Part shown: positions 25,460 to 33,950 of the stretch, piece by piece
How the letters are laid out: every line of letters starts with the position of its first letter
How positions within the stretch are numbered: position 1 is the stretch's first letter
From: a gamma proteobacterium HTCC2207
GTDB taxonomy: Bacteria; Pseudomonadota; Gammaproteobacteria; Pseudomonadales; Porticoccaceae
Direction of reading: 5' to 3'
Length of the DNA: 56,669 nt
Assembly: GCA_905182275.1 (NCBI GenBank)
Contig: CAJJAU010000005.1
Span: 1-56,669 of the forward strand
Translations under genes and position numbers: made by a program
Notes under the pieces: generated by a model
What the model was told of the DNA's origin: nothing
Database searches by the model: none
Seen by the model: the letters and a program-made list of their open reading frames with translations, nothing else

Positions 25460-28326
25460 ACAACCAGATCGCTCTTTTTACCCCACTGATCATTGTAATC
25501 GCCTGTCTCATAACACGGAAAATCAGTGCGAGGAGTGACCCGAAAAGCCAAAGTTTTATTTTAGCGCTGGCGCTTTTCGCAAGCACTGGCGTACTCCTAG
25601 CGACAAGCTCTATCGAAATGGCTGGGCGCTACGGCTATACCATGATTTTAGCGTTGTTTGGCTTTTCCTTAGTGTTTGTCATCGCGCCCCTGGTGCTGTT
25701 TCCTATTCGTCGACTCAGCAGCGTAGTCAGACTAGCGACTTCAGTAGATTTCTTGACGTTTCGTTATCGCGGAAAAAGCGTCGCTGTCATCAGTTGCGTG
25801 GCAACTATACTGGCCATTACGCCACTAATTGTTGCCCAGGTACTGGCAGCAGGCTCTTTAGTCAACAGCATTTTTAATGTCGACATCAAACTAATCACCT
25901 GTTTGCTCTTGCTAATTGCGGTTGGATTAACAGTGCGAAAATCAATTAAAATAGGCGGTGTACAGCAACTTAGATGGATAATGGCTGCCGCAGGAATTCT
26001 GCTTATCATCGCATTGAGTCTATCAACATGGGTTGCTGTACATGCAGAATTTGGGAGTATTTCTCAGATGAACTTGTGGGTGATGGACAGCGGACAGCAA
26101 TCAATCATAAAACGTTTTGATTCATCTTATAGTTTATTCATCATTTTCCTGGCTGCTGGCGTTTCTTTTCCCGCTAACTTTAATATGCTTGTCTCTGAAG
26201 CTATAACAGATCGCCAAGCCAGCACAATGTCGTGGGCATACCCTTTATTGATGCTTTTAGCCTGCATACCTATTTTCCCCTTATTGTGGAGCGGGCTATC
26301 GCTGCAAACTAGTTCTACCTTTCAAGAATACCTTTTTGCTTTACCCCTAGCGCTAGAACAGCCAATCATCGCTAGCCTAGGTGCGGCCAGTGTCATTCTT
26401 ATGGCTCTAGCACTTTGTTGCAGCCTCATACTGCTTTCCACAAGGATGATTCTTAATAGTTTTGTATTGCCTGGCAAGGAGCTCTCTGAACCCAAGAATT
26501 TAACGCAGTGGATTGATCGTCGCTACTTTACCATTGCAATCGGCCTGATGATGTTTTGTATTCTGCTAAGTTTTATCGCTAAAAGTCGAAGCATCACCGA
26601 TCTATATCTCGTTGGGTTTGCTGGGTTGGCGCAGCTAATGCCGGGAATGATAGCTGCCATTTACTTGCCCAAGGCCAGTAGACGAGGATTTGTCGCAGGT
26701 CTCTGTGGCGGCATGTCTGTATGGATGATCACTCTCGCACTGCCGCTAATATTTGGTGATTGGTATTGGCAGGTGCCATTAATTGAAAAACCACTACTGT
26801 TTGGTATGCAGGCTTGGGAGGTCTGGGCAATTGAGGCCTTGATACTCAATATAACCCTGTGCACCTTATTTTCTATTTTTAACAAAATGGATGAACAACA
26901 ACAAATCTTTGCCTCCATCTGTATGGCTGACAATGTCTACATACCTGTGCGCGTGGAGATAAATCAAAAAAACATTGCCGAAATAAACCAACAACTACTT
27001 TTAGTACTGGGTAATGAGGCAGATACCGAGATTCAATCAGCACTAACTAGTCTGGGTTTTGACAGTACTGAAACAAGGCCGGGAGCCCTTCGCCAAGTTC
27101 GAGATACCATTAATGCCTCTTTGAATCTGCGTTTTGGAGTACTTGCGGCAGATAAGATAATGAGCCAAGCACTTCCGCTGCCTACCCCCTCTGGTACCCG
27201 ACAAGAAGATATTTTACTCCTTGAATCTGTACTAGCCGTCCACGGAGATCAGTTGACTGGTATTGCTAGCGAACTCAACAAGCTTCGCGTACACCATAGT
27301 GAAATACTGGATAAATTGCCTATTGGTATTATTGCACTTGATCAAAATGGAGAAATTCTAAAGTGGAATGCGGCCATCTCAAACTATACCTGTATAAATG
27401 CGGTTACCGCTTCAGGAAGTTCCCTCCAAGATCTACCTGACCCCTGGAGAACTGAGCTTACTGCATTTATCTCCAGCGGTGATGTGAGCAGAGATAACGT
27501 GCGATTGGATCTCGGTGGCAGCATTCGCTGGTTCAGCTTTCAGAAATCGTCACAGATATCGATGGAAGAAATCAATGATAATATTATTCTGCTAATCGAA
27601 GAAAAAACTCAATCTGTGGTGCTAATCCAAAAAGCAATCGACAATGAACGGCTTGCATCTATGGGTCGGCTCGCTGCTGGAGTTGCTCATGAGATAGGTA
27701 ATCCAGTGACCGGAATAGCCTGTATTGCTCAGAATTTAGAACATGAAACACAGCCGGAACAAATCAGTGAATCCGCTCAGCATATACTTTCGCAAACAGA
27801 TCGTATTAAACGTATCGTTGAATCACTGATTGGTTTTTCACGCGGCGATAAGTTCACTGGACATCATTTCAAGAGGGTTAATTTACATAACGCATGCCAA
27901 GAATCAATTCAGCTTTTAACTCTCGCCGATAATGAATCAACGCTGAGCTTTAGCTGTCATATAGCGACAGAACTAGACATATTGGGTGACCATCACCAAC
28001 TTATCCAAGTCTTTCTGAACCTACTAAGCAATAGCCGAGACGCGTCTCCGCCCAATAGCGAAGTCACCATATTGGCAACTTCAATCGATGATAAAATAAA
28101 GGTGACTATTAATGACTCGGGCACCGGCATCGCAGAAGATCTTCAATCGCAATTGTTTGAGCCCTTTGTTACATCCAAAGATCCAGGGAAAGGCACTGGG
28201 CTGGGCCTCTGGGTTGTGTTCAACCTGGTTAAGGGTCTGGGTGCCGACATTGAAATTTTAAGTCCCGCACAAGATAGCGACTGCGGCACTACTGTTGCCC
28301 TAACTTTTGACAAGTTTGAAGAGTAA
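25456..28326 (+). CDS. cbrA: CbrA-like sensor histidine kinase with SLC5 symporter domain
   Basis: 956-residue hybrid of transporter and sensor kinase, close in length to pseudomonad CbrA (about 980). Residues about 1-480 form 12-13 membrane helices of the sodium:solute symporter type. A linker/STAC-like region, a PAS-like domain (about 610-715, IGIIALDQNGEILKWN), a dimerisation domain with His 745 in GVAHEIGNPVTGIACIAQNL, and an ATPase domain (NDSGTG, GTGLGLWVV) follow. The H-box is the distinctive CbrA version. In Pseudomonas CbrA controls carbon/nitrogen balance and histidine use. It is coupled to the micro-gene upstream; cbrB follows after 70 bases. Confidence 0.9.
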   Translation: MNNQIALFTPLIIVIACLITRKISARSDPKSQSFILALALFASTGVLLATSSIEMAGRYGYTMILALFGFSLVFVIAPLVLFPIRRLSSVVRLATSVDFLTFRYRGKSVAVISCVATILAITPLIVAQVLAAGSLVNSIFNVDIKLITCLLLLIAVGLTVRKSIKIGGVQQLRWIMAAAGILLIIALSLSTWVAVHAEFGSISQMNLWVMDSGQQSIIKRFDSSYSLFIIFLAAGVSFPANFNMLVSEAITDRQASTMSWAYPLLMLLACIPIFPLLWSGLSLQTSSTFQEYLFALPLALEQPIIASLGAASVILMALALCCSLILLSTRMILNSFVLPGKELSEPKNLTQWIDRRYFTIAIGLMMFCILLSFIAKSRSITDLYLVGFAGLAQLMPGMIAAIYLPKASRRGFVAGLCGGMSVWMITLALPLIFGDWYWQVPLIEKPLLFGMQAWEVWAIEALILNITLCTLFSIFNKMDEQQQIFASICMADNVYIPVRVEINQKNIAEINQQLLLVLGNEADTEIQSALTSLGFDSTETRPGALRQVRDTINASLNLRFGVLAADKIMSQALPLPTPSGTRQEDILLLESVLAVHGDQLTGIASELNKLRVHHSEILDKLPIGIIALDQNGEILKWNAAISNYTCINAVTASGSSLQDLPDPWRTELTAFISSGDVSRDNVRLDLGGSIRWFSFQKSSQISMEEINDNIILLIEEKTQSVVLIQKAIDNERLASMGRLAAGVAHEIGNPVTGIACIAQNLEHETQPEQISESAQHILSQTDRIKRIVESLIGFSRGDKFTGHHFKRVNLHNACQESIQLLTLADNESTLSFSCHIATELDILGDHHQLIQVFLNLLSNSRDASPPNSEVTILATSIDDKIKVTINDSGTGIAEDLQSQLFEPFVTSKDPGKGTGLGLWVVFNLVKGLGADIEILSPAQDSDCGTTVALTFDKFEE

Positions 28327-28396
28327 GATGTGGAGCCCTGACCATAAACTGCTTAAAATACAGAAATACACCTAAATTAATTGAGCGTATCAAGAA

Positions 28397-29665
28397 GTGA
28401 ACCGTATCAGTAAAAAAATTTTAGTCGTAGAAGATGAAGAGATCATTCGAATCTCTCTTGTCAAACTACTTGAACGTCATCACTATCAAACCGAACAAGC
28501 AGTCAGTGTTAAAGCAGCCTTAAAAACGTTTAACCTTAATGAATTCGACCTAATTATTAGTGACCTGCGACTTCCAGGAGGCTCTGGCGCAGAGCTCATC
28601 GGCGCTGTTGGTAATGTACCTGTTCTAATTATGACTAGTTTTGCAAGTTTAAGGTCAGCCGTCGATATTATGCGACAAGGCGCGGCTGATTATATTTCTA
28701 AACCCTTCGATCATGAAGAATTAATCAGTTCAGTAAAACGAATCATAGATCATGAGTCTCATAAAAGCTCACCCATCACCACAACTCAAGCCCCTCTTTT
28801 AGGGAATAGCCCTGAAACTCTCGACATTTTAAACACTATTCGCAAAGTAGCACCCACCAACGCCCCGGTGCTAATCGCTGGCGAAACCGGCAGCGGTAAG
28901 CAGGCTATTGCCAGAGCCATTCACCACGCCAGCGCCCTGAGCGACAGGCTGTTTACAGTCATTAATTGCGCAACTGCGTCAGAAGATGAAATCAAACAGT
29001 ATTTTGATCTAGTAACCAAACAAAATGAACCAGCAAGTATTTTTTTAAGAGACCTATGCCAACTTCCAGCTAACTTGCAAGATAATATATTGAAATTGAC
29101 CAAAATCAGTAATGTTCGCTGCGTGGCGTCTACGACGAGAGATTTACATGAACTCTGTGAAATAGGCCTGTTTCGTGAGGATCTCTTACTCGCCATTAAT
29201 GTTGTCCATATAGACGTTCTGCCATTAAGAGCGCGGCTAGCCGATATTGTTCAGTTGACCGACTATTTTTTAGGTCAATTTAGCAACCAACTAAACTGCA
29301 CCGTCACGATATCTAAAGACGGCATGCAGGCGCTGAGTCAAAATACATGGTCGGGCAATATTAAGGAGCTGAAAAATACGCTTTACCAGGCGGCGATTTT
29401 GCTCGAAGCAGGAGAACAAATTTCTCCCGCCCTGTTAGGTTTAAATAATCAATCACGCAGTTCCCTTCAAAAACAGCATCAAACCTTGTTAGCCATGTCT
29501 GCCAATGGTGAAGACGCTCTATCGCTCACCAATTACTTTACGCAATTTGTTTTAGACAACCAAGACGCTATGAGCGAAACCACACTGGCAGAAAAACTAG
29601 GCATTAGCCGAAAGAGCCTTTGGCAACGACGCAACAAACTCGGAATTAGCCGTAAAACGGATTAA
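28397..29665 (+). CDS. cbrB: CbrB-like response regulator with degenerate AAA+ domain
   Basis: 422-residue NtrC-type regulator. Receiver domain 1-120 is intact: acidic pocket E12/D13, phospho-acceptor D56, T80, K102. The AAA+ domain keeps Walker A (GETGSGKQ, 162-169) but is about 30 residues short: between NCA (190) and the Walker B region the GAFTGA sigma-54 contact loop is missing, Walker B reads IFLRDL (215-220) instead of LFLDEI, the loop before sensor I is shortened, and after FREDL the second arginine finger is Ala 266. The Fis-type helix-turn-helix (about 394-416, LAEKLGISRKSLWQRR) closely resembles pseudomonad CbrB. GTG start. It probably regulates DNA without sigma-54, like HupR or TyrR. 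Confidence 0.88.
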   Translation: MNRISKKILVVEDEEIIRISLVKLLERHHYQTEQAVSVKAALKTFNLNEFDLIISDLRLPGGSGAELIGAVGNVPVLIMTSFASLRSAVDIMRQGAADYISKPFDHEELISSVKRIIDHESHKSSPITTTQAPLLGNSPETLDILNTIRKVAPTNAPVLIAGETGSGKQAIARAIHHASALSDRLFTVINCATASEDEIKQYFDLVTKQNEPASIFLRDLCQLPANLQDNILKLTKISNVRCVASTTRDLHELCEIGLFREDLLLAINVVHIDVLPLRARLADIVQLTDYFLGQFSNQLNCTVTISKDGMQALSQNTWSGNIKELKNTLYQAAILLEAGEQISPALLGLNNQSRSSLQKQHQTLLAMSANGEDALSLTNYFTQFVLDNQDAMSETTLAEKLGISRKSLWQRRNKLGISRKTD

Positions 29666-29722
29666 GAACACTTAACAAAAAGCTAAAACCACAGAAATTA
29701 TCATAAAAAGTGTACGAAAGGC

Positions 29723-29751
29723 TTGAAGTGGATAGATTTATAACTGAGAAT
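29723..29751 (+). promoter_or_regulatory. Predicted sigma-70-type promoter of the CrcZ-like RNA
   Basis: TTGAAG (29723-29728) and GAGAAT (29746-29751) are 17 bases apart, each matching 4 of 6 consensus bases. A better -10 alone, TATAAC, sits at 29739-29744 without a -35, which would suit an activator-dependent promoter. I find no GG-N10-GC (-24/-12) element between the end of cbrB and the repeats. Prediction only. Confidence 0.4.
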
Positions 29752-29757
29752 AGGTAT

Positions 29758-29885
29758 TCCACATGTTTTGTGTGGGTAATAATAATAACTAATAATAATA
29801 ATAATGTTGGATTGCGAAAGGGTTTGGTGGCTTAGGCCTCAAAGCTCATTTAAAGGGGTTGTCTTTTGACAGCCCCTTTTGCTTT
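29758..29885 (+). ncRNA. CrcZ-like Hfq/Crc-sequestering small RNA (candidate)
   Basis: A roughly 125-nt transcript predicted in the cbrB-pcnB gap, the position of crcZ in Pseudomonas. It would hold a 5' hairpin (CCACA 29759-29763 / TGTGG 29771-29775), then two A-rich triplet tracts at 29777-29805: four TAA units, a C, and five TAA units. These contain five overlapping AAYAAYAA octamers, the Crc/Hfq target motif, and read as (AAN)4 and (AAN)5 for the Hfq distal face. A 12-bp terminator hairpin closes it. No convincing coding frame spans it. CrcZ of Pseudomonas is longer (about 400 nt) with spaced motifs, so this would be a compact analogue. Ends are estimates. Confidence 0.65.
29852..29885 (+). 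terminator. Intrinsic terminator after the CrcZ-like RNA
   Basis: Stem AAAGGGGTTGTC (29852-29863) pairs with GACAGCCCCTTT (29868-29879) with one G-U pair and a TTTT loop, followed by T and GCTTT. It separates the cbrB/sRNA region from pcnB. The remaining bases to 30001 are the pcnB leader; I see no clear promoter consensus there. Confidence 0.88.
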
Positions 29886-30001
29886 GAAGGGGCCATAATA
29901 TACTCGTAAAGCTACCATGTTCTGCAAAGCTAATAAGTCACACTGAGAGCCCAATCCTCTGTTAAACTGCCTACTCAACAAAGACTATTGGTCAGCAATC
30001 A

Positions 30002-31357
30002 ATGCTTAAGCGCATCATCAATTATTTTGACGATAAAACCCGATCATCAAACCCATCGATTATTGATGGCGCCGCCTACTCTCTAACCGCCAACATGATC
30101 AGTAGAGACGCACGAAAAGTCGTCGAAACTTTACAAAATGCGGGATTTGATGCCTACGTGGTCGGTGGAGCTGTGCGCGACTTACTCCTGGGCATTAAGC
30201 CCAAAGACTTCGATGTAGCGACCAATGCGGAGCCCTCAGAAGTTAAGTCTTTATTTAGACGCTCACGTATCATTGGACGTAGATTCCAAATTGTTCATGT
30301 GCAGTTCAGTCGCGAACTTATCGAAGTAACCACCTTTCGCTCTAATGACCAAGCGAGCCAAGGCGCGGGTAATAAAAACATAGGCCTGAGACAGCAAAGT
30401 AAGACGGGAATGCTAACCCGAGATAATATTTTTGGATCAGTGAATGAAGATGCTAGTCGTCGGGATCTTACGGTGAATGCGCTTTATTACAATCCCAGCG
30501 ACAACAGTATCCACGACTTTACCAGTGGACTGGATGACATTAATAGCCGGACTATCCGAATCATTGGAGACCCGTCTACCCGCTATCGCGAGGATCCAGT
30601 GCGACTTCTTCGCGTAGTCCGATTTGCGGCTAAATTAGGATTCGGCATTGACTCACGTAGCGCAAAGCCTATGAGTAAGTTATCTGCTGATTTAGCTCAG
30701 GTATCCCCACCCCGATTATTTGATGAGACGCTAAAGTTGTTTATGAGCGGAAAAGGCGCGGCAATTTACGCCTTACTGAGAGAATACAAACTGTTCGATT
30801 ATTTAGTACCTCAAGCTAATCGCCTTGCCAATGACGGTAGTAACAATGCTAACTGTTTGTTTGAGCAAGCATTCATAAATACCGACCGTCGTATTAGCTC
30901 AAATCAAAGAGTCACTCCGGCCTTCATCTACGCCGCATTGCTCTGGCCTGCGGTAGAGAAATTGGCCGAGCAGTTAAGGGAAAAAGGAAATTCGGCGAGT
31001 TATGCGCTGAGCAAAGCATCCAGTGACGTTATTTCCAAACAGGTGCATATCACCGCTATTCCAAAACGCTTTACTATCCCAATGCGGGAAATTTGGGATC
31101 TGCAATTACAGTTACCAAGACGCGGAGGCCAGCGTGCGAAACGCTTAGCGGAGAACCCTCGTTTCCGCGCCGGGTATGATTTTATTTTACTGCGCGAACA
31201 AGCAGGTGAAGACCTTGATGGTCTAGGCGAATGGTGGACAAGGTATCAAGAGGTTAGCCCGGAGGAGCAGCAACAGATGGCTGATGAAGCCGGTAAAACT
31301 GTTAAAAAAAGGCGTCGCAGTCGAGGCCCAAGAAAGAACAAAACCTCCGAAGCCTAA
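30002..31357 (+). CDS. pcnB: Poly(A) polymerase I
   Basis: Adds poly(A) tails that promote RNA decay. 451 residues. Nucleotidyltransferase core: VVGGAVRDLLLGIKPKDFDV (about 51-70) with the catalytic DFDV aspartates, GRRFQIVHV, and RRDLTVNALYY; RYREDPVRLLR starts the neck region. A basic C-terminal tail (KKRRRSRGPRKNK) fits RNA binding. It overlaps folK by one base (TAATG). The first 30 residues are variable in the family. Confidence 0.96.
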   Translation: MLKRIINYFDDKTRSSNPSIIDGAAYSLTANMISRDARKVVETLQNAGFDAYVVGGAVRDLLLGIKPKDFDVATNAEPSEVKSLFRRSRIIGRRFQIVHVQFSRELIEVTTFRSNDQASQGAGNKNIGLRQQSKTGMLTRDNIFGSVNEDASRRDLTVNALYYNPSDNSIHDFTSGLDDINSRTIRIIGDPSTRYREDPVRLLRVVRFAAKLGFGIDSRSAKPMSKLSADLAQVSPPRLFDETLKLFMSGKGAAIYALLREYKLFDYLVPQANRLANDGSNNANCLFEQAFINTDRRISSNQRVTPAFIYAALLWPAVEKLAEQLREKGNSASYALSKASSDVISKQVHITAIPKRFTIPMREIWDLQLQLPRRGGQRAKRLAENPRFRAGYDFILLREQAGEDLDGLGEWWTRYQEVSPEEQQQMADEAGKTVKKRRRSRGPRKNKTSEA

Positions 31358-31845
31358 TGAATACCTCCTATATCGGTCTCGGCAGTAACCTCTCTGGCTC
31401 AATGAGTGATCCGCAGCATCAATTAAATAGAGCAGTGGAGACGATCTCACAGAACGCTCACATCCATCAGTTCAAGCTATCCTCGTTTTACAGTACCAGC
31501 CCCATAGGCCCTAAAGATCAACCCGATTATGTTAATGCAGTGGCGCGACTCAAAACCACGTTGCAACCGCTCCAACTTCTGGATTTCCTGCAGGAAATTG
31601 AAGACCAACACCAGCGCAAGCGTGAGCAGCGCTGGGGGGCAAGAACGCTTGATCTCGACATATTGACTTACGCAGATTTCGAAATAATCAGTCAACGATT
31701 AATTATTCCGCATCCCCGAATGGAAGAGCGTGCATTTGTTTTGGTGCCATTGTTAGAGTTAGATGGCAATTTTTTCAGTTCACAAGGTAAAAGCACGGCC
31801 GATTTGTTGGCAAACTGTGCCGATCAAGGTATCGTAAAGCTTTAG
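31357..31845 (+). CDS. folK: 6-hydroxymethyl-7,8-dihydropterin pyrophosphokinase
   Basis: Folate pathway: pyrophosphorylates hydroxymethyl-dihydropterin. 162 residues with the family start YIGLGSNLSG, SSFYSTSPIGPKDQPDYVNAV and the signature RWGARTLDLDILTY followed by IPHPRMEERAFVLVPL. The start overlaps the pcnB stop, so the genes are coupled. Confidence 0.96.
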   Translation: MNTSYIGLGSNLSGSMSDPQHQLNRAVETISQNAHIHQFKLSSFYSTSPIGPKDQPDYVNAVARLKTTLQPLQLLDFLQEIEDQHQRKREQRWGARTLDLDILTYADFEIISQRLIIPHPRMEERAFVLVPLLELDGNFFSSQGKSTADLLANCADQGIVKL

Positions 31846-31875
31846 TGACTATAAAGAATTATATTGAGGTCATCC

Positions 31876-32592
31876 GTGGACGATAGTCTATTAGTGAATC
31901 TAAATTTAGAACGATCGGCTATATCCATACCCAGTTATATTGCCGTTGAAGGCCCTATCGGTGTCGGTAAAACCACGCTAGCCAAACGCCTCGCTACCAC
32001 TTTTAACTATGATATTTTGTTAGAGGAACCTGAGACCAATCCGTTTCTTGAGCGCTTTTACAGAGACCGACGAACGCATGCCCTACCTGTCCAATTGCAT
32101 TTTTTATTCCAGCGTATGCAAAAACTACAGGCATTGCGGCAGGGTGACATTTTTCAGCAGGTACGTGTTTCAGACTTTTTGATCGATAAGGACCCATTGT
32201 TTGCAAGAGTAACCCTAGAGGATGATGAATACCGACTCTATCAAACAGTTTATGACAATATTATTACCGATCTGCCAAAACCTGATCTAGTGATCTATTT
32301 GCAAGCACCAACAGCAACCTTGTACGAGCGACTACAGCGTCGAGGAAATGCTATTGAGAAACCCGTCGAAGAATCTTATTTACAACAGCTGAACGATGCA
32401 TACACGCAGTTTTTTTATCACTATGATGACACTCCGCTGCTAATTGTGAATACTTCAGAGATAAATCTAGCCAATTGTGAAAATGAAAGTGATTACCAAA
32501 ACTTAGTTCGCTACATATTGCAAACACGTTCAGGTCGCCACTACTACAATCCACACCCAATGGGAGAGACACTCAGCGTGTCTTCCATGTAA
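31876..32592 (+). CDS. Deoxynucleoside kinase
   Basis: Deoxynucleoside (dGuo/dAdo-type) salvage kinase of the dNK family, about 238 residues. P-loop GPIGVGKTT near residues 25-33, the LLEEPETNPFLERFY region, and DFLIDKDPLFA in place of the DRS motif region; the LID-type arginines appear in YERLQRRG. The GTG at 31876 has GAGG six bases upstream; a TTG at 31864 would add four residues. Location between folK and panB is seen in several gammaproteobacteria; nucleotide specificity is not readable from sequence. Confidence 0.87.
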   Translation: MDDSLLVNLNLERSAISIPSYIAVEGPIGVGKTTLAKRLATTFNYDILLEEPETNPFLERFYRDRRTHALPVQLHFLFQRMQKLQALRQGDIFQQVRVSDFLIDKDPLFARVTLEDDEYRLYQTVYDNIITDLPKPDLVIYLQAPTATLYERLQRRGNAIEKPVEESYLQQLNDAYTQFFYHYDDTPLLIVNTSEINLANCENESDYQNLVRYILQTRSGRHYYNPHPMGETLSVSSM

Positions 32593-32648
32593 TACTAGAA
32601 ACATAGTACTCTGGGTCATTGCGTCACGTTCGAGGTCATGTCGACACT

Positions 32649-33440
32649 ATGAAAACAATTTCCATAAGCACATTAAGTGCGATGAAAGAGAATGGCGAAA
32701 AGTTCGCAGCAATTACCGCCTATGACTACACTTTTTCACGCTTAATCGAAAATTCTAGCATCGAAGTATCACTGGTAGGTGACTCACTGGGCAATGTTAT
32801 TCAGGGCCGGGACAGCACGATCCCAGTCACTGTTGATGAAATGGCATACCACACTACTGCCGTTAAGCGAGGTAACAATCGCTCTCTTTTGGTGACTGAT
32901 ATGCCATTTATGTCTTACTCCACTGAAGTTAATGCCCTTGATAATGCCGCGGTTATTATGCAGGCCGGCGCACAAATGGTTAAGCTCGAGGGCGGCGAAT
33001 GGCTGGCAGATACAGTCTATTTACTCAGCGAGAGGGGCATTCCGGTCTGTGGACATGTGGGTCTCACTCCGCAATCAGTGCATAAGCTCGGCGGCTACAA
33101 GGTGCAAGGCAAGGAAGATGCAGCGGCTGATAAAATGATTCAAGAAGCGCTGATTCTCGAAGAAGCTGGCGCTGACCTTATAGTGATAGAATGCGTCCCC
33201 TCATCTCTGGGTGCCGCTTTAAGCCGCGCATTAAGTATTCCTGTTATTGGTATTGGCGCTGGCGCTGATACTGACGGGCAAGTTCTGGTATTGCATGACA
33301 TGCTCGGTATTTCACAGCGGCTACCCAAATTCACCAAAAACTTTCTTGCTGGCAAAGACAGCATTCAAGAGGCTATCACTGCCTACGGCAACGACGTTAG
33401 AAGCGGTACTTTCCCAGCGTCAGAGCACTGCTTTAAATAA
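32649..33440 (+). CDS. panB: 3-methyl-2-oxobutanoate hydroxymethyltransferase
   Basis: Uses methylene-tetrahydrofolate and ketoisovalerate to make ketopantoate for pantothenate and CoA. The ATG at 32649 gives 263 residues beginning KTISISTLSAMK, matching E. coli PanB; the frame is open upstream to a TTG at 32619. Motifs: ITAYDYTFSRL, LVGDSLGNVIQG, GHVGLTPQSVHKLGGYKVQG, and GIGAGADTDGQVLVLHD. panC, usually next, is not here; a glutathione peroxidase gene follows. Confidence 0.95.
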   Translation: MKTISISTLSAMKENGEKFAAITAYDYTFSRLIENSSIEVSLVGDSLGNVIQGRDSTIPVTVDEMAYHTTAVKRGNNRSLLVTDMPFMSYSTEVNALDNAAVIMQAGAQMVKLEGGEWLADTVYLLSERGIPVCGHVGLTPQSVHKLGGYKVQGKEDAAADKMIQEALILEEAGADLIVIECVPSSLGAALSRALSIPVIGIGAGADTDGQVLVLHDMLGISQRLPKFTKNFLAGKDSIQEAITAYGNDVRSGTFPASEHCFK

Positions 33441-33464
33441 CTTTTATCGATAAGGATGTTAACC

Positions 33465-33950
33465 GTGACAAGCTCAACAACCATTTATGATTTCACTGTA
33501 CCCACCAGCAATGGCCAAGAACAATCCTTGGCTGACTATAAAGGCAAAGTAGTCCTTATTGTGAATACGGCTAGTCAGTGTGGCTTTACGCCGCAGTATG
33601 AAGGTTTAGAGGCACTGCACAACAACTACAGCGAACGGGGGCTTGTAGTAGTGGCAATGCCCTGCAATCAATTCGGTGCGCAAGAACCGGGTAATAATGA
33701 CTCTATTCAAGAATTCTGCCAACTAAACTATGGGCTTAGCTTTCCAGTGATGGGGAAGATTGACGTTAATGGCGCTGGGCAACACCCTCTTTATCGCTAC
33801 CTGACTAAACAGGCTAAAGGGCTTATAACAGACAGCATTAAATGGAACTTTACCAAGTTTTTAGTTAATCGTGAAGGTCAGGTAATAGAGCGCTTTGCAT
33901 CGGTCACTAAGCCTGATGCACTTGCCCAGCACATTGAAAAACTACTGTAA
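33465..33950 (+). CDS. Glutathione peroxidase family (thiol) peroxidase
   Basis: Peroxide-reducing enzyme of the GPx/BtuE family with Cys, not selenocysteine, at the active site: Cys 39 in NTASQCGFTPQYEGL. The Gln (MPCNQFG) and Trp/Asn (KWNFTKFLV) of the catalytic tetrad are present. About 161 residues. The GTG at 33465 is preferred because AAGGA lies eight bases upstream; the ATG at 33456 is too close to it. In such bacterial enzymes thioredoxin is often the reductant. The stop codon abuts that of the convergent symporter. Confidence 0.92.
   Translation: MTSSTTIYDFTVPTSNGQEQSLADYKGKVVLIVNTASQCGFTPQYEGLEALHNNYSERGLVVVAMPCNQFGAQEPGNNDSIQEFCQLNYGLSFPVMGKIDVNGAGQHPLYRYLTKQAKGLITDSIKWNFTKFLVNREGQVIERFASVTKPDALAQHIEKLL

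Noticed and set aside
25456-28326. Treating the kinase as a simple sodium:solute symporter with a misjoined kinase
   Set aside because: The fused architecture and the CbrA-type H-box are the normal form of this family.
29862-29910. Promoter for pcnB built on TTGACA within the terminator
   Set aside because: The nearest TATAAT-like sequence is 22 bases away, too far for a sigma-70 promoter; not called.
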